Below are positions 40,608 through 49,258 of a stretch of 64,000 nucleotides of DNA, in pieces. The stretch is taken from positions 1 through 64,000 of the forward strand of contig DASTWL010000047.1 of NCBI GenBank assembly GCA_035765895.1. The letters run 5' to 3'. Each line of letters begins with the position of its first letter. Position 1 is the stretch's first letter. Made by a program: the position numbers and the translations under genes. The notes beneath the pieces were generated by a model, which saw only the letters and a list, made by a program, of their open reading frames with translations, was not told the DNA's origin and ran no database searches. This DNA is from Verrucomicrobiia bacterium. Its GTDB lineage: Bacteria; Verrucomicrobiota; Verrucomicrobiia; Limisphaerales; DSYF01.

Positions 40608-41374
40608 GAGCGAAAGGTCCGGGCAAAATCGGCGGCGCGCTGTTCCAGTTCGGTGCCGCCCGTCAATTGCGTGAAGAGCCGCTCCAAGGTGCCGCTGCCG
40701 TGCGCGGCGACGAGTTCGTCCGGTTTGCCGTCGAGCAGCAGCCGGCCCTTGTCGATGATGATCACGCGGTCGCACACGCGTTCCACCACGTCCAGAATGT
40801 GCGAGCTGTAAACGATGGTCTTGCCCTCGCGCGCCAGGGTTTGGATGAGCGCCTTGAACCCCACCGCCGCGTTGGCGTCGAGGCCGTCGAGCGGTTCGTC
40901 GAAGAAGACGACCGGCGGATTGTGCAGCAGCGCCGCGGTGATGACGACCTTGCGGCGCATGCCTTTCGAGTAGGCGCCGAGCAGCTTGTCGGTCAACGTC
41001 TCAAAGCTGAGGTCGAAGAAGGCGATGAACTGCCGGATGCGCACGCGCGCGGCGTCCTCAGGAATGCCGTAAAGCGCCGCCACCATCTCGAGGTATTCGA
41101 GGCCGGTGAGGGATTCGAAGACCGCGCCGGATTCCGGGACGAAGCCCACGCGGCGTTTGACCTCGAGCAGGTCATCGCGCAGGTCGAATCCGCAGAGGCG
41201 GGCGGTGCCGCGGGTGGGCTCGATCATGCCGGTCAGCATCTTCAAGGTGGTGGACTTGCCGGCGCCGTTGGGACCGAGAAAACCGACGATCTGGCCGGCG
41301 GGGATTTCACAGCTCAACGCATCGACGGCCGTCTGGGAGCCGAACACCTTGGTCAGTTGCTGCACGGAAATCAT
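40604..41374 (-). CDS. ABC transporter ATP-binding protein
   Basis: 256 residues. Walker A GPNGAGKSTT (about 34-43), Q-loop region VGFVPESGAVFESLTGLEYL, signature LGAYSKGMRRKV (in place of LSGGQ), Walker B VVFFDEPLDGLD, H-loop IVYSSHILD. This is the CcmA/NatA-like subfamily that partners ABC-2 permeases. Operon with the permease at 38964. The signature AYSKGM is typical for this exporter group. No cargo gene nearby identifies the substrate. Confidence 0.92.
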   Translation of the reverse strand: MISVQQLTKVFGSQTAVDALSCEIPAGQIVGFLGPNGAGKSTTLKMLTGMIEPTRGTARLCGFDLRDDLLEVKRRVGFVPESGAVFESLTGLEYLEMVAALYGIPEDAARVRIRQFIAFFDLSFETLTDKLLGAYSKGMRRKVVITAALLHNPPVVFFDEPLDGLDANAAVGFKALIQTLAREGKTIVYSSHILDVVERVCDRVIIIDKGRLLLDGKPDELVAAHGSGTLERLFTQLTGGTELEQRAADFARTFRS

Positions 41375-41631
41375 GGGCGCGCGGCCATTCCTGCCCCAAG
41401 GCCCGCCGCTTGGCGATAAAAATCCGCACCCCGCCCGGCCCGCGCGGATTGACGACAGCGACCTTGCCCCGGACTGCTTCCAGCAACGCAGCGGCAGCTA
41501 CACTCAAGCCCTCGAAAACGGAGGCGCGTCGCCGCGCAGGGCGACTGCACGGGAGGCGTTTGCAAACGTTTCGGACCGGCCGTCCTCCCGTCGGACTTGT
41601 GATTCCGGCCGGCGCGCGTAAGCTCCCCGGC

Positions 41632-42267
41632 GTGAAAGGAAAACTCGCATTGCCCATCGCCTTGATGGTGGTGTTCGCGCTGACGCGCGTGCCGGGCATG
41701 TTGCCGCAGAATTTCAGCGCTGCCTACGCGCTGGTGTTCTGCGCAGGCGTGTATTTTTCCGGCCGCATGGCGTGGTGGCTGCCGCTGGGAACCATGCTGG
41801 TCACGGACATCGGATTGAATCTGTATTACTGGCTGGCGCTGGGATGGAACGTGTGGACGCCGACCAACATTGCCTATCAAAGCTTCAACTACGTGGCCTA
41901 TCTCGCGTTGATCTGGCTGGGGCGGCGGTTCAAGCCAACAGCGTCCTTCGTGTCACTTCTCGGCGGTGGGATTCTCGGGGCCATTCTGTTCTATTTTATC
42001 ACGAACACGGCATCGTGGCTGTTCAACCCTTTCCACAACCCCGAATATACCAAGACGTTCGCAAGCTGGCTGCTTGCATTGACCAAAGGCATCGGCGGCT
42101 GGCCTTCTACTTGGGAATTTTTCCGCAATACGCTCCTGAGCGGCGGGCTGTTCACCGGCCTGTTTGTCGGCGCCATGAAGCTCAGCGAGGCCGCCGAGGA
42201 ACGGGAGGAGGAAGCCGAGGAACCCGACGCCACGCCCGAGGCCGAACCGGAAGAATCACAAGCATAG
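41632..42267 (+). CDS. DUF6580-like putative transport membrane protein
   Basis: 211 residues from GTG 41632 (VKGKLALPIALMVVFALTRV). About five membrane helices: PGMLPQNFSAAYALVFCAGV, WWLPLGTMLVTDIGLNLYYW, FNYVAYLALIWLGRR, and FVSLLGGGILGAILFYFITN. It has the N-F-S-(P/A)-x-x-A landmark of this group and an ECF-transporter S-component-like arrangement. The last 35 residues are acidic (EEREEEAEEPDATPEAEPEE). Frame is open upstream to 41410, but the hydrophobic start argues for 41632. Substrate unknown. Confidence 0.72.
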   Translation: MKGKLALPIALMVVFALTRVPGMLPQNFSAAYALVFCAGVYFSGRMAWWLPLGTMLVTDIGLNLYYWLALGWNVWTPTNIAYQSFNYVAYLALIWLGRRFKPTASFVSLLGGGILGAILFYFITNTASWLFNPFHNPEYTKTFASWLLALTKGIGGWPSTWEFFRNTLLSGGLFTGLFVGAMKLSEAAEEREEEAEEPDATPEAEPEESQA

Positions 42268-42312
42268 GATGGCCTTGAATAGACCTCCGGTGCTGCACGT
42301 CAGCCTCCACCC

Positions 42313-42792
42313 ATGAGTGCCAGAACCAAAATTGGAGTGATTTCCGACACCCACGATTTTCTTGATCCGCGGGTGAAGGAGCTGTTCGCCGATGTGCAGC
42401 ACATTTTGCACGCGGGCGACATCGGCACGGTGTGGATCACGTTCCAGCTCGAACAAATCGCCCCGGTCACGGCCGTGGTCGGCAACACGGACAGCGGCCT
42501 GGATTTCAAGGAAGTGGCCGTGGTGACGGTCGCGCAGCGGAAGTTTCTGCTCCAGCACATCGTGAACCCGGCAGCGCCGGACGACCAGTTGCGGCGGCAG
42601 CTCGCGAAGCACCGGCCCGACGCCGTCATCTTTGGCCACACGCACAAGACCTACAATGACGCGCAGTCCGGCACGCTGTTCTTCAATCCCGGCTACGCGG
42701 GCCGGCCCCGGCTCAACCAGCCGCGCAGCGTGGCCATCTTTCACTGCGATGCCGCGGGCATCACGCCGGAATTCGTCCCCCTGCCCGACTGA
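42313..42792 (+). CDS. YfcE/MJ0936-type metallophosphodiesterase
   Basis: 159 residues. Calcineurin-like metal motifs are complete: GVISDTHDFLDP (D-x-H), ILHAGDIGT (GD), VVGNTDSG (GN-(H/T)D), LLQHIVNP and FGHTHKTYNDAQSG (GHTH), FFNPGYAG. This is the small phosphodiesterase family (YfcE, Vps29-like fold). The middle His of the usual LxHG is Gln-His here. It would hydrolyse a phosphodiester such as a small nucleotide derivative. Convergent with the MFS gene, the two ends overlapping by about 50 bases. Confidence 0.88.
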   Translation: MSARTKIGVISDTHDFLDPRVKELFADVQHILHAGDIGTVWITFQLEQIAPVTAVVGNTDSGLDFKEVAVVTVAQRKFLLQHIVNPAAPDDQLRRQLAKHRPDAVIFGHTHKTYNDAQSGTLFFNPGYAGRPRLNQPRSVAIFHCDAAGITPEFVPLPD

Positions 42793-44009
42793 GCCGGCGC
42801 GCCGGCCTTCAGCTTCAACGCCAGCCAAAGCCAGAGCAGCGCCCCGACGCCCAACGCCACGGGCAGCACCAGCACGGCCTTTTGCAGGCTTTGCCATTGG
42901 TCGGACAACCAGCCCACCATGAGCGGGGACGGCACGTCGCCAAACAGATGGATGAGGAAGATGGACAACGCCATGGCGCTGGCGCGGAGATTCACCGGCA
43001 CGGTTTCCAGAATCAACGTGTTCACCGGCCCGGTGCCGAGGAACAGCAGGAACATGGCCGCGGCCAGACAGGCCATGGACACCGTCTGGGACTGCGCGAG
43101 AAAGGCGCCGGCTGACACCGGCACGGCCACCAGCACGGACAAGCCCAGCACCCACGCGTAGGCGGCGCGATTGCGCTTGTGCCACGCCGTCGCGGCAAAC
43201 CCGCCCACGAAGGTTCCCAGCAGGCCCGCCACCACCAGCACGAGACCGAAAAATTCCGCGGCCCGGGCTTCGGCCATCCCGTGGACGCGATTCAGAAAGG
43301 TCGGCCCCCACAGGGCAAACGCGCCCAGGGCAAACGTGTAGGCCACGTAGCCGCCGACCACGAGCAGGTAATCCGGCAGGCAGAAAAGCCGCAGCACATC
43401 GGCCACGCGCGGTTTGCTGACGTGATCCACGCCATCGGCCGCGCCGCGGCCGGGTTCGGCAAAGGGCAGCAGGAGCAGCGCGAGCAGCAACCCGGGCGCG
43501 CCGGCCCAGATGAACGCGTGCCGCCAGCCCCAATGTTCGGAAATGAGCCCGCCGATGATGGTGCCCAGCGCCGCACCGACGGGAATCGCCACGTAGAAAA
43601 TCGTCAACGCGTTGTTCCGCCGGGCGGACCCAAACGTGTCGGAAATGTAGCTGGGGCTGATCGTCGCGTAGCTGGCTTCGCCCACGCCAACGAGCACGCG
43701 AAAGCCGATCATCATCGCAAACGTCGCCGCGAAGCCGGTGAGCAGCGTGCCCACGCTCCAGACGAAAATGCCCACCGCGATCAGCCATTTGCGCGAGGTC
43801 CGGTCGCCCAGGTAGCCGAACACGGGCGACGTGACGAAGTAGCCCAGCATGAACGCCGTGCCGAGCCAGCCGTTCTGGCTGTCCGTCAGGACCAGATCGC
43901 GCTGCACGGACGGCAGCACGGCGGACAGGACGTAGCGGTCGAAATAGTTGAAGAGGTTCAGCCCGGTGAGGATGAACAACGTCCAGAACGGCGACAGTTT
44001 GCGGCTCAT
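42741..44009 (-). CDS. Major facilitator superfamily transporter (spinster-like)
   Basis: 422 residues with 12 predicted helices. Start LTGLNLFNYFDRYVLSAVLP followed by loop 2-3 GYLGDRTSRKWLIAVG (GxxxDRxxRR motif A), and RVLVGVGEASYATISPSYI typical of the spinster/SPNS and phthalate-permease-like branch. Substrate unknown, perhaps an organic anion or lipid. The 3' end overlaps the phosphodiesterase gene by 52 bases tail to tail, a sign of compact packing. Confidence 0.85.
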   Translation of the reverse strand: MSRKLSPFWTLFILTGLNLFNYFDRYVLSAVLPSVQRDLVLTDSQNGWLGTAFMLGYFVTSPVFGYLGDRTSRKWLIAVGIFVWSVGTLLTGFAATFAMMIGFRVLVGVGEASYATISPSYISDTFGSARRNNALTIFYVAIPVGAALGTIIGGLISEHWGWRHAFIWAGAPGLLLALLLLPFAEPGRGAADGVDHVSKPRVADVLRLFCLPDYLLVVGGYVAYTFALGAFALWGPTFLNRVHGMAEARAAEFFGLVLVVAGLLGTFVGGFAATAWHKRNRAAYAWVLGLSVLVAVPVSAGAFLAQSQTVSMACLAAAMFLLFLGTGPVNTLILETVPVNLRASAMALSIFLIHLFGDVPSPLMVGWLSDQWQSLQKAVLVLPVALGVGALLWLWLALKLKAGAPAQSGRGTNSGVMPAASQ

Positions 44010-44100
44010 GTGAATCCGGCCCCGGCCGGCGATGGGCGGAGCTTAACCCAGCCCCCGCCGCCGGCCCGCATCGAAAAAACTTCCCGCCCGCGCCGGATTC

Positions 44101-44811
44101 TCAATCCGGCCGGGATTCGTCCCGCCCGCACTTTTGCTCGAAGCGGTCGATGTGCGTGCGCCTGCCCGTCACGGCGAGCAGGTCATTGAACTGGAGCACG
44201 AAATCCGGTTCGGGCTCGAAATTCTCCATCGCGTCGTCCTCCGCCGCGGCCTCCCCCGCGGGCCGGTCGCGGCTGATGAGCACGACGGTGACGCGATACT
44301 TCCCCGGCAACTGGGCATCGCTCAATTTCACGCGGTCCAGGACGCGGCCGGCGCGGATGTAGGCGAGCTGATATTCGCCGCTGATGGGCCGGCGCTCGGA
44401 CACCGAACCGGCCCGCAGGGTTTCGGCCAGTTGATAAGCCATGTCGCGGCTGGGCAGCACCACCAGGTCGGCGCCCACCTTCTCGAGCACCTGCGCGTGT
44501 TTGATGTCCACCGCGCGGGCCACGACCTTTTTCGCCTTCAGCTCCTTCAACGTCAGGGTGGCCAGAATGCTCGCCTGCATGTTTTCGCCAATCGAAACCA
44601 CGACCGCGTCAGCCTCCGGCGCACCGGCGGCCCGGAGCGCCTCCTCGTCATCGGCGTCCAGTTCCACGGCGTGAAAGCCGTCCTCGGACAGGTCCTCCAC
44701 GCGTTTCGGACTGGAGTCGGCGATGACCACTTCGCAGCCGAATTCGCACAGGCGGGAGGCGAGGTGGGTGCCAAAGCGGCCGCCGCCCAGAATGAAAATG
44801 CGCAAGCTCAT
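44101..44811 (-). CDS. ktrA: Ktr/Trk potassium uptake regulatory subunit (RCK domain)
   Basis: 236 residues. RCK-N Rossmann domain with FILGGGRFGTHLASRLCEFG (about 5-24), VVIADSSPKRVEDL, and the DADDEEAL loop, then RCK-C at about 140-215. It has a short acidic extension (AAAEDDAMENFEPEP). Binds nucleotide and gates the KtrB channel. Three bases separate it from the ktrB stop upstream, so it is the second gene of a two-gene operon. The C-terminus ends RFEQKCGRDESRPD. Confidence 0.88.
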   Translation of the reverse strand: MSLRIFILGGGRFGTHLASRLCEFGCEVVIADSSPKRVEDLSEDGFHAVELDADDEEALRAAGAPEADAVVVSIGENMQASILATLTLKELKAKKVVARAVDIKHAQVLEKVGADLVVLPSRDMAYQLAETLRAGSVSERRPISGEYQLAYIRAGRVLDRVKLSDAQLPGKYRVTVVLISRDRPAGEAAAEDDAMENFEPEPDFVLQFNDLLAVTGRRTHIDRFEQKCGRDESRPD

Positions 44812-44814
44812 GAT

Positions 44815-46314
44815 TCAACCCAGTGAAATGCTTTCCTCGGGATACCGGACATGCCACGGCACCAGCGGCCGGCACAGGTGCATGGCCAGCATCAGCGGCC
44901 CAACGCGCCCGAGGAACATGAGCGCGATGATAATCGCCTTGCCCGGACTGGTCAAAAGCGGCGTCACATCCGCGCTCAACCCCACGGTGCCGAAGGCGGA
45001 CACCGCTTCGAACACCACCCCCAGCCAGCCGTGCCGCGCGTGCACCGCAAGACTGCCGCCTTCGGTGATCATCAACAGGATCACCGCCAGCAACAGGCTC
45101 GCCGTGGCCAGCAGCAGAATCATCACGGCTGCGCTGGTCTGGCTGCCCGGCACACGGCGGCCAAACAGATTCACCTCGCTGCGGCGGCGCAGGGCCGCCC
45201 AGGCCGCCAGCACCAGCACCGCCGTGGTGCTGGTCTTGATGCCGCCCGCCATCGAACCGGGCGCCCCGCCGATGAACATGAGCACAATGCTGATTTGCAG
45301 CGTCGCCGGATGCATCTGCGCCAGATCCACGACGCTGAAGCCCGCCGTGCGGGTCATGGTCGAATGAAAAAACGCCCACGACAGGCGTTCACCGAACGAA
45401 TGCGCCGCCGCCAGGGTGCGGTTCCATTCCAGCGCCAGCGTCAGCAACGTCCCGCCCGCGAGCAGCAGGACCGTGAGCACCACGGATAGCCGGGTCTGCA
45501 CGCTCAGGCTGCCGCGTTTGCGCGAATCGCGCCGCCACCAGCGGTAGTAACGGAGATTGACCAAGGTCAGCAGCCCGATGCCGCCCGTGATAACCAGCGC
45601 GTCCACGACGCCGAGCAGGGCCGGCACATTTTTCCAGCGCGCCAGCCCTTCGGGAAAAATCGAAATCCCCGCGTTGCAAAAGGCGCTGACCGAATGGAAC
45701 ACCGCCTGCCAGAGCGCGATGCCCACCGGCTGCTCCGGCCATTGCTGGGAAATCAAGCTGAACAACGCCACCGCACCGGCCAGTTCCGTGACCAGCACGA
45801 CGACGCAAGCGTAGGCAAAAATGTCGCCGGGCCGGACCGAACGCAATTGTCCGAACGCACCGGCAATGGATTGCTCGTGCGCGAGCGACAGCCGGTTCCC
45901 GGTCAGCACCAGAAAAAACGTGCCCGCCGTCATGATGCCGATGCCGCCGGCCTGGATCAGCACCAGCAGCACCGCCTGGCCGAAGCCGTTGAAAACCTCC
46001 GCCACGTTCACCGGACTCAAGCCGGTGACGCAGGTGGCGGACGTGGACAGGAACAGCGCATCGAGCGAGGAAATGCTCCGCCCCGGGTTGTGCGCCAGGG
46101 GCAGCCGCAGGAACAGCGCGCCAACCAGAATCAGGGCCCCAAACGCATACGGAATCGGGCGGAGCGGCGCCTCGTGGCCGCGCAGGGTTGACTTGTAGCC
46201 GGTGCGGCCCCCGAACCGCGCCATGAAGCGCTGCCAGACCCGGGGCGTGGCCCCGCCACGCCGGCCCGGCACGCCGCGGGATTCATCTGACTTCTCTCGG
46301 CCCCACCAATGCAT
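44815..46314 (-). CDS. ktrB: TrkH/KtrB-family potassium channel subunit
   Basis: 499 residues. The four pore repeats with selectivity glycines are visible: STSATCVTGLSPVNVAEVFN, AVFHSVSAFCNAGISIFPEG, ALLFHSTMTRTAGFSVVDL (AFFHSTMTRTAGF), and VFEAVSAFGTVGLSADVTPL. Imports K+ down the membrane potential, with the RCK subunit encoded next. N-terminal cytoplasmic stretch of about 50 residues. Ordinary operon, no special regulatory signal seen. Confidence 0.9.
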   Translation of the reverse strand: MHWWGREKSDESRGVPGRRGGATPRVWQRFMARFGGRTGYKSTLRGHEAPLRPIPYAFGALILVGALFLRLPLAHNPGRSISSLDALFLSTSATCVTGLSPVNVAEVFNGFGQAVLLVLIQAGGIGIMTAGTFFLVLTGNRLSLAHEQSIAGAFGQLRSVRPGDIFAYACVVVLVTELAGAVALFSLISQQWPEQPVGIALWQAVFHSVSAFCNAGISIFPEGLARWKNVPALLGVVDALVITGGIGLLTLVNLRYYRWWRRDSRKRGSLSVQTRLSVVLTVLLLAGGTLLTLALEWNRTLAAAHSFGERLSWAFFHSTMTRTAGFSVVDLAQMHPATLQISIVLMFIGGAPGSMAGGIKTSTTAVLVLAAWAALRRRSEVNLFGRRVPGSQTSAAVMILLLATASLLLAVILLMITEGGSLAVHARHGWLGVVFEAVSAFGTVGLSADVTPLLTSPGKAIIIALMFLGRVGPLMLAMHLCRPLVPWHVRYPEESISLG

Positions 46315-46383
46315 GTTCGGCCGCCAAGCTGCCGGGCCGGTTTCCCGTTGGCGAGCGTATTTGCCGCCGCCCGCGGCGGGCGC

Positions 46384-46968
46384 TCATTGCCGCACCAGCT
46401 TGAGGGTTTCCGCAAACGCGTTGGTGTCATCGCGATATTGGAGAATGAAGCGTTGCAGTTCGGCCGTGTCCGCCGTGAGCACGAGCTTGCCGCTGTCCGG
46501 CTGCTGCGCATCGCGATCCACCCACACGTGGCGGATGGCAGCGGGATTCGTTTTCACCAGTTCCTGCAACCAGCCGTAGCTCAGGAGCGACAATTCCAAC
46601 GCCGTGCCATCGAGCCGCGAGACCGCCAGCAAATAATGCGGCGGAATGAAATCATCCTCGCGCTTCGTGGGCAGCGCATCGAGATAACGGCGCCCGGGCA
46701 ACGCAAACAGGTGGGCGGTGAACCCGGTCTTTTCGGCCGTATCACGCACCGTGAGCAGGTAGGACTGGTCCGGGCCCGCGGCGAACTGCCAGTTCTTCTC
46801 CGCCGCATTCGTTTCGCCGGCTTCGGCCCACGTGCCGATCAACGCCGGATCGGAAACCACGTCCTTGGCAGTGTAATAGGGATAAACGGAAGTGACCACG
46901 CAGCCAACCAGCGCTACGAGGCTGGTCGCGAGCAGGCCGTAAGCGATTGTTTTAAGGTTTGGTTTCAT
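46384..46968 (-). CDS. Hypothetical lipoprotein
   Basis: 194 residues. Lipobox LVALVGC (Cys23) after a good signal peptide (MKPNLKTIAYGLLATSLVAL). The mature part starts with VVTSVYPYYTAKDVVSDPAL and continues IGTWAEAGETNAAEKNWQF, an anchor of lipocalin-like lipoproteins, with beta-strand pattern up to FILQYRDDTNAFAETLKLV. Function unknown. Probably outer-membrane attached. Confidence 0.75.
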   Translation of the reverse strand: MKPNLKTIAYGLLATSLVALVGCVVTSVYPYYTAKDVVSDPALIGTWAEAGETNAAEKNWQFAAGPDQSYLLTVRDTAEKTGFTAHLFALPGRRYLDALPTKREDDFIPPHYLLAVSRLDGTALELSLLSYGWLQELVKTNPAAIRHVWVDRDAQQPDSGKLVLTADTAELQRFILQYRDDTNAFAETLKLVRQ

Positions 46969-47135
46969 GGGAATCGGATGGGTTGATGATTCAATGTGCG
47001 CCCTTTCGGCTCGGTGGCAACCGGCCGCATCCGCGGCGAAGGGGTTTGACCGATGGACGTTAGCGGCCGGCCAGCGTGGCGCGAAATCGATAAAATGAAG
47101 GCCGCTTCGAGAAAAGCGATGGCGTGCCCGCGTGA

Positions 47136-47163
47136 TTGACTTCCCGGCGCTGCGGCATAGGAT
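47136..47163 (+). promoter_or_regulatory. Sigma-70-type promoter for tRNA-Glu
   Basis: TTGACT (47136-47141), 16-base spacer, TAGGAT (47158-47163). The predicted start near 47170 lies about 16 bases before the mature tRNA end. Confidence 0.6.
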
Positions 47164-47185
47164 GAACGCCGCTGGAATTCGGGCT

Positions 47186-47260
47186 GGCGCGCTCGTCTAT
47201 CGGCTAGGACACGGCCCTCTCAAGGCTGAAAGACGGGTTCGATTCCCGTGCGCGCTACCA
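47186..47260 (+). tRNA. tRNA-Glu (anticodon CTC)
   Basis: 75 bases with encoded CCA. Acceptor GGCGCGC pairs with GCGCGCT (G1-U72 wobble), D-stem GTCT/GGAC, anticodon stem CGGCC/GGCTG with loop CTCTCAA (anticodon CTC, read as glutamate), four-base variable loop, T-arm ACGGG-TTCGATT-CCCGT. All helices close. A promoter is visible just upstream. No tandem tRNA follows; a RelE-like gene starts 19 bases later. Confidence 0.93.
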
Positions 47261-47279
47261 ATCCGGCTCAATCCCCGAC

Positions 47280-47648
47280 ATGACCGCGTTTCAAATCATT
47301 TTCACTCCGACGGCGGCGGCGGAACTCGCGCGGATGCCCAAGGATCTGCAACTGCAAATCCTCGGCGAATTCCGCGGCGTGCCGCATCAGGTCATGGCCA
47401 CCGACCTGGAGGATTTCGGCAAGCTGGAACGGGACGGCCGCGTGTTGCACCGTCTGCGCATCGGCGACTACCGGATTTACTTCGAGAAACACGACCTCGG
47501 CGTGCTCGTGCACCGCATCCTGAGCCGGCACACGCTGAAGGATTTTTACTTCCGCCACGGCTTGAAGGTGCCGGAAGACGAAGCCCTGCAAAGCAACCCC
47601 CGCTTCTGGGAGCTCATCGAAAGCGCCCGCACGGCCAGCAAGGGGTGA
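47280..47648 (+). CDS. RelE/ParE-superfamily toxin-like protein
   Basis: 122 residues. Pattern of the RelE fold: IIFTPTAAAELARMPKDLQL, then V.ATDLEDFGKLERDGRVLH, RLRIGDYRIYFEKHDLGVLV (the diagnostic R-x-G-D-Y-R-I) and HRILSRHTLKDFYFR. Such proteins cleave mRNA on the ribosome or inhibit gyrase, and normally pair with a small antitoxin gene. None is seen up- or downstream, and the 35-residue C-terminal extension is unusual, so it may be a solitary or domesticated member. Confidence 0.75.
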   Translation: MTAFQIIFTPTAAAELARMPKDLQLQILGEFRGVPHQVMATDLEDFGKLERDGRVLHRLRIGDYRIYFEKHDLGVLVHRILSRHTLKDFYFRHGLKVPEDEALQSNPRFWELIESARTASKG

Positions 47649-47702
47649 GGGCCCGATTGAGTGGGGCTATTTCGGCCCGCTTTGGCAAAACAAGTCAGTT
47701 CC

Positions 47703-48326
47703 CTACCCCGCCTCTTCGCCGAGTTCCACGTTCCAGTAGGCGAGATCCACGAAGTGCTTCCAGCTTTCGTGCTGTTGGAAGTGCAGATTGATCTGCACGA
47801 ACGGACGCCACTTGGGCTTCTTCGGCTTGCGGACGAGGTGCATGCCGGCCTCAATCGGCGTCCGGTTGCTCTTGCGCGTGTTGCAGCGGATGCACGAGCA
47901 GACGATGTTTTCCCACGTCGTCGGCCCGCCGCGGTCGCGCGGGATGACATGGTCGAGATTCAAATCCTTCCGGTCGAACACATGGCCGCAATACTGGCAG
48001 GTGTTCTTGTCGCGCTCGAAGATGTTGTGCCGGGTGAATTTCACCTCCTTCTTCGGCATGTGGTCGAACATGGCGAGCAGGATCACCCGCGGCACGCGGA
48101 TGCGGAACGAAATGGTGTGGATGCTTTCCGGATGCGGTTCGGCCTGCGACAGGCTGTGCCATTCGCGGAAATCGAACGTCTGGAAGCTGCCGTCCGGCCG
48201 GCTGAGCACGACCTCGGCGTGCCCTTGAAACAACAGCGTGAGCGCGCGGCGGACAGAGCAGACGTTGACCGCCTGCCACAGCCGGTTGAGAACCAGCACC
48301 TGCGAATTGAGGAACGAAGTGCTCAT
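47703..48326 (-). CDS. HNH endonuclease family protein
   Basis: 207 residues. N-terminal FLNSQVLVLNRLWQAVNVCS and RRALTLLFQGHAEVV, then the zinc-ribbon HNH motif at about 113-155: TCQYCGHVFDRKDLNLDHVI, PRDRGGPTTWENIVCSCIRC, NTRK. This is the common 170-210-residue bacterial HNH family (C-x2-C, DHxxP, N-x-V, C-x2-C-N-x2-K). Its biological role is usually unknown; restriction, repair or DNA-processing roles are proposed. Not adjacent to phage genes here. Confidence 0.88.
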   Translation of the reverse strand: MSTSFLNSQVLVLNRLWQAVNVCSVRRALTLLFQGHAEVVLSRPDGSFQTFDFREWHSLSQAEPHPESIHTISFRIRVPRVILLAMFDHMPKKEVKFTRHNIFERDKNTCQYCGHVFDRKDLNLDHVIPRDRGGPTTWENIVCSCIRCNTRKSNRTPIEAGMHLVRKPKKPKWRPFVQINLHFQQHESWKHFVDLAYWNVELGEEAG

Positions 48327-48504
48327 GGCCTTCGATGGGCGGACGCTAGCATGGCGACGCCGGGAGTGTCAACGGGCGCGGGGCGTGGTTGCGCAGGCGG
48401 CAACCGCGCTTGACGCCACGGGCGGAACGACTTGGCCGGGCACGCCGCCGAATGGCCGGCCCGTCCGCTTGTGTCCCCTCGCCGCTCCACGTATCTTCGC
48501 GCCC

Positions 48505-49194
48505 ATGACCAATGGCAATGGCGACAACCACTTCATCAAGGAGGATCCGTGGCGCATCTTCCGCATCATGGCGGAGTTTGTGGAATCCTTTGAAACCATG
48601 TCGCGGGTGGGCCCGGCCGTGACGGTGTTCGGCTCGGCGCGGATGAAGCCGGCCGACCCGTGCTACCAGTTGACGGTCGAACTCGGCAAGCAGCTCGCCA
48701 AACACAAGATCGCGGTCATCACGGGCGGCGGACCGGGGCTGATGGAGGCGGCCAACAAGGGCGCGGCCCAGGCAAAGGGAAAATCGGTCGGCCTGAACAT
48801 CGAACTGCCGCACGAACAAAAGGGTAATCGCTACGCAAACCTCCCGCTGCACTTCCACTACTTTTTCGCCCGCAAGGTCTGCTTCGCCAAATACAGCATG
48901 GGATTCATCTTCATGCCGGGCGGCTTTGGCACCCTGGATGAATTCGCCGAAATCCTGACGCTGGTGCAGACGGGACGCATCCCCCGCTTTCCGCTGATTC
49001 TCTTCGGCAAACAATTCTGGTCCGGCCTCATCGCGTGGATGCAGGCGCAGATGCAGCAGCGCCGCAAACTCATCGGGCCGCGCGACCTCGAACTCTTCAA
49101 CGTGGTGGACCGGCCGGAGGAGGCCGTCGAGCTCATCCTCGACTATGAACGCCGCGTCGGTCCGCCCGAGACCGTGCCCACGGCATTCCAGTGA
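48505..49194 (+). CDS. LOG-family protein (lysine decarboxylase-like Rossmann fold)
   Basis: 229 residues from ATG 48505; the frame is open upstream, but homology begins here. Motifs: VTVFGSARM, ITGGGPGLMEAANKGAAQAK (PGGxGTxxE precursor GGGPGLM), then FIFMPGGFGTLDEFAEILTL with PGGxGTxxE. This is the TIGR00730/LOG group, whose members hydrolyse nucleoside 5'-monophosphates to release cytokinin-type bases or modulate nucleotide pools. Followed after 64 bases by the M16 peptidase gene on the same strand. Confidence 0.88.
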   Translation: MTNGNGDNHFIKEDPWRIFRIMAEFVESFETMSRVGPAVTVFGSARMKPADPCYQLTVELGKQLAKHKIAVITGGGPGLMEAANKGAAQAKGKSVGLNIELPHEQKGNRYANLPLHFHYFFARKVCFAKYSMGFIFMPGGFGTLDEFAEILTLVQTGRIPRFPLILFGKQFWSGLIAWMQAQMQQRRKLIGPRDLELFNVVDRPEEAVELILDYERRVGPPETVPTAFQ

Positions 49195-49258
49195 CGGCCG
49201 GCGCCAGTTCAATCCAAACAAAGGCGCCAAGGGCGGAACCGCGTCCGCCAGAAAACCG

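Noticed and set aside
44093-44109. Rho-independent terminator after ktrA
   Set aside because: A CCGGATT-CTC-AATCCGG hairpin is present, but the T-run lies about 14 bases away, too far for a canonical terminator.
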